DNA of 64,000 nucleotides. Source: Steroidobacter denitrificans. GTDB taxonomy: Bacteria > Pseudomonadota > Gammaproteobacteria > Steroidobacterales > Steroidobacteraceae. The notes under the pieces are model-generated. The model ran no database searches. It was given only the letters and a program-made list of their open reading frames with translations, and was not told the origin of the DNA. Location: positions 2,726,030 to 2,790,029 of the forward strand of contig NZ_CP011971.1 of assembly GCF_001579945.1 (NCBI RefSeq), in the 5' to 3' direction. The stretch's first letter is position 1. The number at the start of each line of letters is the position of its first letter. Of this stretch, positions 1 through 9,822 are shown piece by piece. The translations under genes were made by a program, and so were the position numbers.

Positions 1-25
1 GCCGAACCATGACTCTCTGCCGTAG

Positions 26-2416
26 TCATCGAGGAACATGGGCGGCACGGGAGGACGGGGCCTTCATCGCCCGATCCCGCAATACCCGCCAGCGCTCATA
101 CTGATGGACTTTGCTCTCGTCTGCATCCTCACGGCCATTGAGCCAAAAATCGAACCAATCGATGCTGCGCTGCTGAACCGCGAGAATCTGCTTCGGGTTC
201 TGGGTATTATGCGCCCCGTACATCGCATCGGGCATAACGTACATCTCCACCGCCTTGCCTAGGTGGCGCAGCCGTGCGAACAACTCCCACTTAAACAGCA
301 CGTCGAGTATGCCGGTGGACTGTACGATCGTGAGCAGCGGCGTTCGAACCCGTTCGGCATTGAATCCCGGCGCACGCTCGATCCACTTCACAAGTCCAGC
401 GCCGAACGGTTCGGCGCCATGGATATCGATGGCTGACGCATCGAATCCTCCTAACATATGCGCCATGTAGCTGGGATCCCAATTATCGGCACTGATGGCC
501 GCCGCGAACGGAAATGCCGAGTGTGTCAGCGTGTGCTCGACATAGTAGCCATTGCGGCTGAACCCCAGCAGCCCGATCCGCTGCCGGTCGACGAGCCCGG
601 CCTGCACAAGCTGCTGCGCGGCCGCCTCGAACGCACGTTGCCGGATTTCGGGCTCGGCCGGCGTGTCGAACTGCATCCCCCGCGTCACATCCATGTGCAG
701 TACCAGGATATCCCGGGCGGCCAGCAGCCGTCCGGGATAGGACGCGATCAGCGTGGGACCCAGTCCGGCATCTTGTTGAACGCCATAGAGCGTAAACCCC
801 TCAGTGAGAGCGCTGCCATAGACGCTCTGGATGACCAGCGGATAGTGCCGCTCAGCCCGGTAGCCTGGCGGATAAAAGAGCAGGCCTGCCCAGCGTTCGC
901 CGGCCGCTGTATCCCCTTCGATCCGCTCTACGGACCCCAGTTCAAAGCGGGTGAGCAGATCGGGGTTCGGATCCAGAACCAGGCGCGCCTTGCCCGACCC
1001 GACGTCCACCGCGAAAAGACGGGGCGGCATGTCGAGACTCTGGCGAAGCTCGAAGCGTACGCGAGGGGAAGCAGCGCTCCGACTCGGCGCTTCGGCGGCC
1101 CGCCAGCATCCACGCTCCTTCGTAAAATACCGGCGTTCGATCTGTCCGGACCTGACCACCGTCAACTCGATCCGATCCGCTGTCAGCCAGCGCAGAGCGG
1201 CCACTCGCGAGTCATTGAGCTCGATCGGCAAGACACTGTATCGGCCTGTCTCTACGTCGATGACAGCAGCAGCCGTGCCGGACCGCCCGCGGGGATCCTC
1301 ATCCTGCGGCGGCAGGAAAGTCGGCGCGAGCAGCAGCCGGCCGCCGTCGGGGGACCAGGAAACCTCCGTCCCGAAGCTCATCGCAGCCGCGCCCCATAAC
1401 GGCCGGACCTGTGCGGAGTCGGCATCGAGCAGGAACAACTGGTGAACCTGCCTTCCAGTCAGGTCGTTCGGATTCAAGTGCGCCGTGCGAATCGCATGAG
1501 CCATATACTCATCGTCGTAGACGTTCCAGCGCTCCGGCATCTCGATCGCGTTCGTACTCACGATTGCGCGGCTGCCGGCGGGCGAAAGCCATGCGGGTTG
1601 CGGCGAATTCAGCGCGGTGTCCCGACCGAAGCGAATATGCAGCGGCTGCGATCCGGGACGCTGCAGAAACCACTGCGCGTTCCAATAATAATCGGCCGAT
1701 GGACCGGTATTGACGAACCCCAGGATCAACGCGGCCGCATCTGTATCGGGCTCGACCGTGAAGCCCTCTTGCAGTGCCTGCGCCAAACTGGAAGGCCGCG
1801 ACGGCAGCAACGCTTGATACAGTATCTCGCCGCCGGCACCGATATCGAAACTTATGACGGCACTGGGATGCTGCGTCAATCGATCGACCTTCCCGGCAAT
1901 CAGATCCACCCGCGTCACTTGAGGTATTTCACGCTCGTCGCTCCAGAGAAATACCACGTGGGTATCGTCGAGCCATCGCAGCCCGTTCAGTACCGGCGAC
2001 ACGTCCTGATCCGCGCCCTGACGTCCATCCCGCGCGCCTCGGCCGCTGCTGAATAGTTGTGCCACCGCGCGCCCGTTGGCAACCTGCTCGAGCGAATCCA
2101 GCCCCCCCGTGATCACTTGCATCGAAACGCCGTTGCGCCGCGCGTCGCCGCGCACGATGCGGGCCACATAGCGGCGTCCGCTCGGCGCGATCGACACCAC
2201 GCCATCGGGATCGTACTCGGAGGCCAAGGCACGGTCCGTCATGAACCTCGCCGTCTCGATGGCATCACGCGCGGTCGGCGGCCGGCGGCCACTGTCCCCC
2301 TCGATTTGCCCCTCGATGTCTCCGGCGGCTGCAACGGCGAGCGACAGGCTCATCCCCAGCATTGCCGCCCGCCGCATGCCCGGGGCGAGCAGGCACCTCC
2401 ACCGGCCGGGTATCAT
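26..2416 (-). CDS. S9 family serine peptidase, Atxe2-type lasso-peptide isopeptidase
   Basis: Predicted secreted prolyl-oligopeptidase-fold hydrolase of 796 aa. A hydrophobic signal segment follows an internal Met14, so the true start may be slightly later. An N-terminal beta-propeller-like region precedes a C-terminal alpha/beta-hydrolase domain. The nucleophile motif GFSRNGY places Ser at about residue 620; Asp705 (GILD) and His736 (YGAH) complete the expected triad. The spacing and the tail motif SIDWFDFWLNG match the Atxe2 group, which opens the isopeptide bond of lasso peptides. Its ATG overlaps the stop of the upstream TonB-receptor gene (TGATG), so the two are translationally coupled. 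Known lasso clusters pair these two functions: uptake and linearisation. No lasso precursor or maturase gene is visible here, so the substrate is unproven and a general dipeptidyl-peptidase role is the alternative. Confidence 0.85.
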   Translation of the reverse strand: MIPGRWRCLLAPGMRRAAMLGMSLSLAVAAAGDIEGQIEGDSGRRPPTARDAIETARFMTDRALASEYDPDGVVSIAPSGRRYVARIVRGDARRNGVSMQVITGGLDSLEQVANGRAVAQLFSSGRGARDGRQGADQDVSPVLNGLRWLDDTHVVFLWSDEREIPQVTRVDLIAGKVDRLTQHPSAVISFDIGAGGEILYQALLPSRPSSLAQALQEGFTVEPDTDAAALILGFVNTGPSADYYWNAQWFLQRPGSQPLHIRFGRDTALNSPQPAWLSPAGSRAIVSTNAIEMPERWNVYDDEYMAHAIRTAHLNPNDLTGRQVHQLFLLDADSAQVRPLWGAAAMSFGTEVSWSPDGGRLLLAPTFLPPQDEDPRGRSGTAAAVIDVETGRYSVLPIELNDSRVAALRWLTADRIELTVVRSGQIERRYFTKERGCWRAAEAPSRSAASPRVRFELRQSLDMPPRLFAVDVGSGKARLVLDPNPDLLTRFELGSVERIEGDTAAGERWAGLLFYPPGYRAERHYPLVIQSVYGSALTEGFTLYGVQQDAGLGPTLIASYPGRLLAARDILVLHMDVTRGMQFDTPAEPEIRQRAFEAAAQQLVQAGLVDRQRIGLLGFSRNGYYVEHTLTHSAFPFAAAISADNWDPSYMAHMLGGFDASAIDIHGAEPFGAGLVKWIERAPGFNAERVRTPLLTIVQSTGILDVLFKWELFARLRHLGKAVEMYVMPDAMYGAHNTQNPKQILAVQQRSIDWFDFWLNGREDADESKVHQYERWRVLRDRAMKAPSSRAAHVPR

Positions 2417-5079
2417 CAGAGCTTCTTGGACAAGTTGATGTAACCGAAGCGCTGCCGGATATCGCCCTGCGACGAATCGAAGCCAAAAGAGCTACCGATT
2501 TCTGAAAAACGCGGTTCCTCATCGAACAGATTCGACACGCCGAGCGTCAGCTTCAAACCACGCAACCATCGGGAACCGGCCATGTCGTAGGCATCCGAAT
2601 CCCACGTCACCTGCGCATCGAATAATGTTTGCGACGCCACTCTGCGGTCCAGGCGCCCAAGGTAGGTCGCATCGTCATATGAGTCGGTGTATCGCGCCGA
2701 GGTCGATACGCTCAGGCCGCGCCTGCTCCAGCCCAGCGTGGCCACGGCGCTCCATTCAGGAATGGTTCCCTCTACATCCGCCACCCCCACCCGATCGAGC
2801 GGCGCGGTATCCGGAACGTCGACCGTTTCGTATTTCTTGACCCAGGTCGCCGACAGACTGGCGCTCCATTGGCCGGCCGCAGTGTCAAAAACATGGCTGA
2901 CCCCGAAATCGATACCGCGGGTATCCAAGAGTCCAAAGTTGATATCAGACATATCCACACTCAGGACGCGTCCAGGCAGACCCAGTGCCGCATCGGCGGG
3001 AGAAGGATCGTCCCGGACCACTCTACCCGGGAAACGCGCCTCGTTGGCCAGCACGAGTTCCGGCAGAAAAACTTCCACCCGCTTTTTCAGCTTGATCCGC
3101 CAATAGGAACCTGTCAGGCGCAATCCCGGCTGGCCCTGAGGCGTAAATACGAAACCCACGGTGGAGGATTCGCCTTCCACCGGGTCGAGATCCGGGTTGC
3201 CCGCGAGGATCGCCGTGGCCTCCGTGACTTCGCCGTTGCGACGGGGGTCGACGATCACGTACGGGAAGGTGTCGCGGCTCGAATAGAGCCTGAGAAGCTC
3301 CGGCGGACGGAAGCTGGTGCCGTGCGAGATGCGCAACAGGAGACTCTCGACCGGGGTCCACATCAGGCCGAACTGCGGGTTGAAGGTATCGCCGAAATCG
3401 CTGTAGTGATCCTGCCGGCCCGCAAACTGCAGCGACAGCCCGTGCACGCCGGGGATCTGCATGGCGCCATCGATCAGCGGCAGGCCAACCTCCGCGAACA
3501 CGGCCGAGGCTCTGCGATCCACGGGATGACCGATGAAATCACCGGAGAGAATCTCTTCCTCGCGCCACTCGGCGCCGACGACTACCTGCACGGCGCCTGC
3601 CGGCAGCGTCAGGGCGGCGCCACGCGCAAAGGCCGCCACCTGTGTGCCGTCCGAACCGTAGTCGCTGACCGTGGGCACGGCCATGAGCGATGACAATAAG
3701 GCGGCGCTGCCTGCCGGTCCATCCGCGAACACGTTCAGCGCCTGCGCCGGATCCGACGCTGCCAGCGCCTGCGCCACGCGCGCGGGATCGAGTGCGTTAC
3801 GGGTCCATGACGAACCCTCCTCCTGAGTGTTCAGCAGCGACACCTCCCACTCCCATCCGCCGAGCCAGCCCCGCGCCCCGCCGACGCCGCGCCACAGCTC
3901 CGCCTCACTCATGATGTGTCGAGAACTCATGCCTGCGAAGCGATAGTCCACCGCGACATCGATTCCAAAGGGATTGAAGGGATTGATCGCGGGCACGACA
4001 GCCCCCGATAGTCGCGCCGGGCTGAGCTCGAGGTCGCTGCGCCGGTCGTTGTACAGCAGCTCTGCGAACAACTTCGCGTGCGGCGAAATCTCCAGCTCCG
4101 CGAACGCCGCCACGCTATAGCGTTCGGCTTCGGGAAGGATGGCCTCGTACTTCAACAGGCTGTCCATCCGCCGTTCGCCCGCCGTGGCCTGGAAGTCCGC
4201 CGGCGTCAGGCCGATGCCGCTGCCGCCCTGCGGCACCGCCGCAAAGGGCGAGGGCAGCCCCGGCAGATTCTCACCCGTCAGGGAGCGCACATTGCCGGGA
4301 TTAGTGTTGGGCACGCGATAATTTTCGCCGCCGAAACGCCGAAAATCCTGATCGCGGATACGGGTGCGCTCCGCACCCGGCAGTGCTCCCTTTTCAAAGG
4401 CGTCGAACACCAGTACGGCGTGCCCGCGGCTTCCCGACCAGCCGGTGGTGAGCGAGGCGCGCCGCTCGCGCGCACCGCCCTGGGCAGTACCATAATGCAG
4501 ATCGGCAACCGTGCCGGATACGTCCTGTTTAAGGATGATATTGACCACGCCGCCGACGGCATCGGCGCCATACACGGCGGAGGCGGCATCGGAAAGCACT
4601 TCCACGCGTTCCACGGCGGCCAGCGGGATCGTGTTCAGGTCGAAGGCATTCTGCGCCACCACGCCTGCCGAGGGCACGACGCGCCGGCCGTTGATCAGGA
4701 CCAGGGTCATGTCCGCACCCAGGCCTCTCAGCGACACCACCTGCGAACCGTTTACTGCGAAAACCTCCGAATGAACATACGGCTGCTGCGAGGTGAATCT
4801 CAGCAACTCCGACACCGAACTGACGCCCAGGCTGTCGATTTTTCCCCGGTCGAGCACGATCACCGGTGAAGGCCCCTCCAACGTGTCGGTTTTCAAACGC
4901 GACCCCGTGACCACGATTTCTTCCACCCGGACGATTCGCGGCACCGATGCCGTATCTTGCATCGAGGGTTCCGCCGACGTGTCGGCCTGGGCAGCCACAC
5001 CGACACTGAGTCCCAGTACGATACCCGCCATACCTGACCACGCACCTGCCTTTGGCATCGATCTCATTATTTTCCCCAT
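2416..5079 (-). CDS. TonB-dependent outer-membrane receptor (paired with isopeptidase)
   Basis: An 887-aa outer-membrane active transporter. After a signal peptide (about residues 1-33) comes a TonB-box/plug start (VEEIVVTGSRL), the plug domain with VLINGRRV and SAVYGADAVGGVVNIIL, and a long 22-strand barrel with typical motifs such as ISHGTSFRPPELLRLY and GVSNLFDEEPRFS. Length is normal for the family. It is the first gene of a two-gene unit with the downstream isopeptidase-like peptidase (stop/start overlap TGATG). The pairing suggests import of a peptide such as a lasso peptide, but the ligand cannot be read from the sequence. No FecI/FecR regulator pair is seen next to it, although the window ends just past the peptidase. 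Confidence 0.93.
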   Translation of the reverse strand: MGKIMRSMPKAGAWSGMAGIVLGLSVGVAAQADTSAEPSMQDTASVPRIVRVEEIVVTGSRLKTDTLEGPSPVIVLDRGKIDSLGVSSVSELLRFTSQQPYVHSEVFAVNGSQVVSLRGLGADMTLVLINGRRVVPSAGVVAQNAFDLNTIPLAAVERVEVLSDAASAVYGADAVGGVVNIILKQDVSGTVADLHYGTAQGGARERRASLTTGWSGSRGHAVLVFDAFEKGALPGAERTRIRDQDFRRFGGENYRVPNTNPGNVRSLTGENLPGLPSPFAAVPQGGSGIGLTPADFQATAGERRMDSLLKYEAILPEAERYSVAAFAELEISPHAKLFAELLYNDRRSDLELSPARLSGAVVPAINPFNPFGIDVAVDYRFAGMSSRHIMSEAELWRGVGGARGWLGGWEWEVSLLNTQEEGSSWTRNALDPARVAQALAASDPAQALNVFADGPAGSAALLSSLMAVPTVSDYGSDGTQVAAFARGAALTLPAGAVQVVVGAEWREEEILSGDFIGHPVDRRASAVFAEVGLPLIDGAMQIPGVHGLSLQFAGRQDHYSDFGDTFNPQFGLMWTPVESLLLRISHGTSFRPPELLRLYSSRDTFPYVIVDPRRNGEVTEATAILAGNPDLDPVEGESSTVGFVFTPQGQPGLRLTGSYWRIKLKKRVEVFLPELVLANEARFPGRVVRDDPSPADAALGLPGRVLSVDMSDINFGLLDTRGIDFGVSHVFDTAAGQWSASLSATWVKKYETVDVPDTAPLDRVGVADVEGTIPEWSAVATLGWSRRGLSVSTSARYTDSYDDATYLGRLDRRVASQTLFDAQVTWDSDAYDMAGSRWLRGLKLTLGVSNLFDEEPRFSEIGSSFGFDSSQGDIRQRFGYINLSKKL

Positions 5080-5609
5080 GGATTTTTCAGTAAAATACGA
5101 ACTCGCGCTCCGCCGGATGTTTCCGGCGCCGGGAACACAGGGACGCGACTCCTAGCTCCCGGCGATCACCGGCCGGCGCAATGCGACATCACTACAAGGA
5201 AGCATTCGGAACTGACAACAAACTAAGGCGCTTATCAGCATTAATCCTTAATAAGGATTTTATATATCGCGTCTTCACTTCCCTGGCTTGTCCTGGTTTG
5301 TTACGACTTATCCCGGCATCGACATTCGACGTCCGATTGCAAGACCGGACGACCCTGGGATGTCATCCCCCCGGCCCGCCGCCATGACATGCCCTTGCCC
5401 AACCGCTCGAGCCTCCGAGCGTCAACCGTGTTTTGCCGAGCAGCCGGCCAGACACGATAGCGCACCTCGTATCCATCGCTCATCGTATTGAATAAACTTG
5501 TATTATGCCCGTCCCCTCTAAATGCGCCTCTCTAAGTCATGGCGACGCTCGTCGACGAATGTTTGCCTCATTCACCAGGTTCGAGCGGAATCCAAAAGGA
5601 AAGCGCTGG
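5080..5609. other. 530-bp divergent intergenic region between two receptor genes
   Basis: Control region between two divergently transcribed TonB-receptor genes. It contains an AT-rich island around 5200-5275 in otherwise GC-rich DNA, with an odd-centred palindrome at 5243-5259. Short ORFs in all frames lack ribosome-binding sites and family features, and none looks like a lasso precursor (leader plus a core starting with Gly and carrying an acidic residue at position 7-9). Promoters for both receptor genes are expected here but cannot be assigned with confidence. Confidence 0.6.
5243..5259. promoter_or_regulatory. 17-bp palindrome, candidate operator
   Basis: AATCCTTA-A-TAAGGATT is a perfect 8-bp inverted repeat around one central base, inside the AT-rich part of the divergent promoter region. 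Its size and position fit a dimeric repressor site acting on one or both receptor genes. The binding protein is unknown. Confidence 0.4.
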
Positions 5610-8546
5610 ATGAAAAGAGCGATTCGAGCCGATTATCGAGTGGCAATGACCGCACTGTGCGCCGCTTTGGACGGCGTACTGGGTGTCGCCGAAGCACAGA
5701 CTGCTGAGGATCAGAGTGTCGAGGTCGTGATCGTGACCGGCTCGCGCATCCAGCAAAACGAGTTCGACGCGCCGACGCCGACGATCTCCCTGTCGTCGGC
5801 AGCCATCGAGCTGTCCGGGACGACCAATCTCACCGATCTGCTGAGAAGCCGGCCGGCCCTGGTCGGCTCGAAGGACTCGACGCAGACCACCAACGACTTC
5901 ATCGGCAGCAATGGCCTGAATCTACTCAACCTGCGCAACCTAGGCAAAGATCGGACCCTGGTTCTGGTGGACGGCCGCCGCCACGTAGCGCAGCTGCCGG
6001 AGACTGCCGCGGTGGACATCAATACGATTCCCGCGGACCTGGTCGAGCGCATCGACATCGTGACCGGCGGCGTGTCGGCGATCTATGGCGCCGACGCCGT
6101 GTCCGGTGTCGTCAACTTCGTGATGCGCAAGAATTTCGAGGGCCTCGTCGGCCGGCTGCAGTATGGCAGCGCCGACGCCGGCAACCCCGGCGATCTGCAG
6201 GCCAGCCTGACCGGCGGCTTCAACTTCGCGAACGGCCGCGGCAATCTTTCGGGTTCGATTCAGCACACCCGCGAAGGGCGTCTGAGAGCCTCGGATCGAA
6301 GCTATCTTCGCGGCGCCAATTACACCACCATGCGGCGCAACCCGGATGATTTTCCCGACGACCCCAACGTCCCGGACCAGATTCCAACCAATGATCTGCG
6401 CTACGACAGCAGCTCGCGCGAGGGCGCCATCGATATCGATATCGATGAGGAAGACGAAGGCAGGTACATTGCCGATCTGCGGCCTGACGGCACGGCCTAC
6501 GATCTCGGTGTATTCATTCCTCCATACTTTGCACAAGGCGGCACCGGCACGCCGGTGGCCGATTACATCGGTGATCTGCGCTCCAAGAACGAGAACACCA
6601 TCGGCAGCCTGTTTCTGAACTTCGAGCTCAACCCGTCGGTCAATCTGTTCGCGGAAACCAAGTTTGCCCGCGGCACGGCCGTCGGCTTCTATCAGCCGAC
6701 CTATGATTTCGATTTGTTCTTCACACCCGACAATCCCTACATCTCGCCGGCGCTTGCCGCACAGATCCAACCGGAAGGCTTCTTTGTCACTCGGGACAAC
6801 TTCGATCTCGGCGTTCGCGGTGAGGACAATACCCGCGAAACCATCCGAACCGTACTGGGCATCAACGGCGGTTTCCTGGACGGCTACAGCTACGAAGTGT
6901 CATACGTGTACGGGCAGACGGAGATCGACTCCCTGGCGATCAACAATCGCTACAACGACCGGTTCTTCGCGGCGATCGACGTGGTGGCCGATCCGCTGAG
7001 CGGTGCGCCGACCTGCCGTTCGAATCTCGACCCCTCGGCGCTGCCGGACGATCCGATCTTCCATTTGCCGGAACTGTCCTTCACTCCCGGACCGAACAGC
7101 GGCTGTCTGCCCTTGAATATTCTCGGCGAAGGCGTCGCCACTGCGGCGGCGATCGATTGGGTGATGCTCAACAACCGGACGCGCTCCAGGATCACACAGA
7201 ACGTGTTCACCGCCTTTGCCGCCGGCCCGCTCCCCGGCATCACCCTGCCCGCGGGTGCGATCGATACGGTGGCGGGCATGGAATGGCGGCGCGAGACCAG
7301 CCGCTCCACGCCTCCCTGGGAGGATCAGGCCGGCCTGACCTTCGGCAACGTGATACTGCCCAGCGACGGCAGCTTCGATGTCAAGGAAGCCTTCGTCGAA
7401 CTGCGCGCACCCATCCTGAAGGATCTGGCGTACACGGAACTGCTGCAGCTCTCCGGCGCGGCGCGTGTTTCCGACTATTCCACGGTCGGCAACACGGTCA
7501 CCTGGAATCTGGGCGCCTTGTGGGCTCCCGTTCGCGATATTTCGTTTCGCGCCACCGTCTCGGAGTCGGTCCGCGCGCCCAATATCGGCGAACTTTTCGG
7601 CCCGCAAAGCCAGACATATGAGGGGATCGACGATCCCTGCGGCATGAGCCAGCTCAACAACGGCACCTCCTACCGGACGGCCAACTGCAGCGCCATGCTC
7701 AATGCCCTGAGCATCGACCCCATCGGCTACGATGATCCGAATCCCGGCGACAGTATCCCCGGACTCAGCCAGGGCAATGCCGCGCTGAGCGAGGAAACCG
7801 CCAGAAGCTATACCTTCGGCACGGTGCTGCGGCCCCGGTTCGCGCCGGGTCTGGCCCTGGCCATCGATTACTACGACATCAACATCAAGAACGCGATAAG
7901 CACCGCGACAGCGCAGGTGATCGCGAATACCTGTGTCGACCAGCCCTCGATCGATAACGTGTTCTGCGATGCGCTGAGGCGCAACGCGACCACCGGCGCC
8001 ATCGAGTCGTTCATCGTGCAGCCGGAGAACGTCGCCTCCTACCGCACCCGCGGCATCGACTTCAACGTAAGCTACCTGCTCGATCCAGCCCTTCTCGGCG
8101 TGGACTCCTATATCGGATCATTCGGGATTTCGCTGCTGGGCAGCCGGCTGGAGCGGCTCACGACCATCCCCACGCTCGGCGCGGACCAGATCGACGAGCG
8201 CACCACCGCGTATGCGCCCAAACTGCAGACCAGCCTGGACCTGACCTGGTACTTCCATGGATTCACGGCCTTCTACGGCTATGATCATTTCAGCAAGACG
8301 TCGCGCTATGATTTGCTCACACGAGCCGGCAATCCCGATATCGCCTCGTCGAAAAACATCGACTACGATGCCTACGACATGCACACGCTGAGCCTGGCAT
8401 TCGACTTCAAAGGCGGCTACCGGCTATATGCGGGGGTGCGCAACCTGACCGACGAGCGTCCTGATTATTCACTGAATTATCCGGTCAGTGCAGTGGGTCG
8501 CTTCTACTACGGCGGATTCAAGATGAGTCTTGGTGCTGCGCCCTAG
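5610..8546 (+). CDS. TonB-dependent outer-membrane receptor
   Basis: Outer-membrane transporter of 978 aa from the chosen ATG, which is preceded by AAAGGA about 9 nt upstream and followed by a signal-peptide-like stretch ending near AEAQ. An in-frame ATG at 5562 has no such site. The TonB-box/plug start is VEVVIVTGSRI; the plug carries VLVDGRRH and SAIYGADAVSGVVNFVMRK. The barrel contains SESVRAPNIGELFGPQ and GVRNLTDERPDYS. It belongs to the large receptor type used by oligotrophic Gammaproteobacteria for complex organic substrates; the ligand is unknown. It is divergent from the receptor/isopeptidase pair, and the two receptors are clearly different proteins rather than a recent duplication. 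Confidence 0.93.
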   Translation: MKRAIRADYRVAMTALCAALDGVLGVAEAQTAEDQSVEVVIVTGSRIQQNEFDAPTPTISLSSAAIELSGTTNLTDLLRSRPALVGSKDSTQTTNDFIGSNGLNLLNLRNLGKDRTLVLVDGRRHVAQLPETAAVDINTIPADLVERIDIVTGGVSAIYGADAVSGVVNFVMRKNFEGLVGRLQYGSADAGNPGDLQASLTGGFNFANGRGNLSGSIQHTREGRLRASDRSYLRGANYTTMRRNPDDFPDDPNVPDQIPTNDLRYDSSSREGAIDIDIDEEDEGRYIADLRPDGTAYDLGVFIPPYFAQGGTGTPVADYIGDLRSKNENTIGSLFLNFELNPSVNLFAETKFARGTAVGFYQPTYDFDLFFTPDNPYISPALAAQIQPEGFFVTRDNFDLGVRGEDNTRETIRTVLGINGGFLDGYSYEVSYVYGQTEIDSLAINNRYNDRFFAAIDVVADPLSGAPTCRSNLDPSALPDDPIFHLPELSFTPGPNSGCLPLNILGEGVATAAAIDWVMLNNRTRSRITQNVFTAFAAGPLPGITLPAGAIDTVAGMEWRRETSRSTPPWEDQAGLTFGNVILPSDGSFDVKEAFVELRAPILKDLAYTELLQLSGAARVSDYSTVGNTVTWNLGALWAPVRDISFRATVSESVRAPNIGELFGPQSQTYEGIDDPCGMSQLNNGTSYRTANCSAMLNALSIDPIGYDDPNPGDSIPGLSQGNAALSEETARSYTFGTVLRPRFAPGLALAIDYYDINIKNAISTATAQVIANTCVDQPSIDNVFCDALRRNATTGAIESFIVQPENVASYRTRGIDFNVSYLLDPALLGVDSYIGSFGISLLGSRLERLTTIPTLGADQIDERTTAYAPKLQTSLDLTWYFHGFTAFYGYDHFSKTSRYDLLTRAGNPDIASSKNIDYDAYDMHTLSLAFDFKGGYRLYAGVRNLTDERPDYSLNYPVSAVGRFYYGGFKMSLGAAP

Positions 8547-8610
8547 GAAGCTCCAACGAAATGACGCTCACGGTGATGTTTCGGCCCGGCAACGCCATGA
8601 AGGTTCGTTT

Positions 8611-8627
8611 CGTTAGACGCTCTAACG
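8611..8627. promoter_or_regulatory. Perfect inverted repeat in the receptor/NmrA intergenic region
   Basis: CGTTAGA-CGC-TCTAACG, a 7-bp perfect inverted repeat with a 3-bp centre, lies 65 bp after the receptor stop and about 160 bp before the NmrA-like gene. No T-run follows it, so an operator is more likely than an intrinsic terminator. Confidence 0.35.
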
Positions 8628-8788
8628 CTCGGCGCCGCGCTGCCCGGAGCAGGCGGCTTCATGCATGTATCGTAATGAGGCTACGCATTATTGCCCAGCA
8701 ACGTATGCATATTTGCTGATGCAACACGACTGCGCTGCTCGTCGAGTATGGTGGCACTTCGTCAATCACCCGAGCACAAGCCGATCTT

Positions 8789-9709
8789 ATGTCCAACGTC
8801 TCCCGCATTCTCGTCACGGGCGCCACCGGCGCCCAGGGCGGATCCGTCACCCGTCATTTGCTGCATACTGGAAAATATAAGGTCCGCTGCCTGACGCGAC
8901 GCCCCCATTCGAACACCGCCGTGGCGCTCGAGCGGCTGGGCGCGGAAGTCGTGGCCGGCGATCTGAACGATCCCGTCGCTCTGCGAGCGAGCCTGCGCGA
9001 CTGTGACGGCGTTTTCGGGGTGACGGACTTCTGGGAACACCACGACAAGGAATATCTCCAGGGCTGCAACCTGGTGGATGCGATCTTCGGCAGCAGCGTG
9101 CAGCACACGGTGCTGAGTACCCTGCCGAACACCAAGCAACTCTCGGGCGGACGGATCAGCGTGCCCCACTTCGACACCAAGGCGCGTATCGAGGAATACG
9201 CGCGCAGCCGGCAGCTGGCGGCGACCTATGTGCACGTCGCATTCTATTATGAAAACTTCATTCGCCATTTCCCGCCGCGCCTGCAACGCGATGGCAGCTA
9301 TGCATTCAGCCTGCCGCAGGGCACCACGACACTGGCGGGCGTCGCGGTCGAGGACGTCGGTGGAGTGATAGCTGGAATTTTCGCGGAATCCTTCTGGTAC
9401 CGCGACAAGACCATCGGCATCGTCGGTGACGAGCTTCGCTGCGATGAATATGCGCAGATCATGAAGCTGGCGACCGGCCGTCCCATCGTCTACCGGTACC
9501 TCGCACACAATGACTTCGCCGCGCTGGATTTCCCGGGTGCGAAGGATCTCGCCGACATGTTCGAGTTCAATCGGCTGTACATCCCCAACCGCCAAGCCGA
9601 TCTTGCCAAATCATGCGAACTGTATCCGGAGATCCGCAGATTCGAACGTTGGATGAAAACGAATGTCGGCGCCCTGGAGCAGGCCATGGATCAGGCACCG
9701 GCTGCATAG
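8789..9709 (+). CDS. NmrA/HSCARG-family NAD(P)-binding protein
   Basis: A 306-aa atypical short-chain dehydrogenase. The N-terminal Rossmann motif GATGAQG (residues 11-17) binds NAD(P), followed by LTRRPHS and GDLNDPVALRASL, typical of the NmrA-like group. The SDR catalytic Tyr-x3-Lys is not evident. Members act as redox sensors or as quinone/aldehyde reductases; no substrate is suggested here. It stands alone on the plus strand and converges on the large uvrA gene downstream. A hairpin-forming repeat lies between the two. Confidence 0.85.
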   Translation: MSNVSRILVTGATGAQGGSVTRHLLHTGKYKVRCLTRRPHSNTAVALERLGAEVVAGDLNDPVALRASLRDCDGVFGVTDFWEHHDKEYLQGCNLVDAIFGSSVQHTVLSTLPNTKQLSGGRISVPHFDTKARIEEYARSRQLAATYVHVAFYYENFIRHFPPRLQRDGSYAFSLPQGTTTLAGVAVEDVGGVIAGIFAESFWYRDKTIGIVGDELRCDEYAQIMKLATGRPIVYRYLAHNDFAALDFPGAKDLADMFEFNRLYIPNRQADLAKSCELYPEIRRFERWMKTNVGALEQAMDQAPAA

Positions 9710-9777
9710 CCGGCAATCTCTGCTCCTGCTGTCCCTGACTGCCCCTGGCTGTCTCTGCCGCCCCTGCTGTCCCTACC

Positions 9778-9795
9778 CTGCCGGCGTACCGGCAG
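9778..9795. terminator. Hairpin between convergent NmrA and uvrA genes
   Basis: CTGCCGG-CGTA-CCGGCAG forms a 7-bp perfect stem with a 4-nt loop between the converging gene ends. There is no clear T-tract on either side, so bidirectional termination is inferred mainly from position. The preceding 60 bp is a low-complexity run of imperfect CTGTCCCTG copies. Confidence 0.4.
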
Positions 9796-9822
9796 CCTGG
9801 ATCCGCCCGGGCGGCTGCAACA

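Noticed and set aside
5080-5609. Possible lasso-peptide precursor near the isopeptidase
   Set aside because: Short frames here have no leader/core pattern (core Gly1 with Asp/Glu at 7-9) and no maturase genes beside them.
9721-9780. Imperfect CTGTCCCTG repeats as a CRISPR-like or VNTR array
   Set aside because: Units vary in length and sequence and are not separated by spacers; simple low-complexity DNA between convergent genes.
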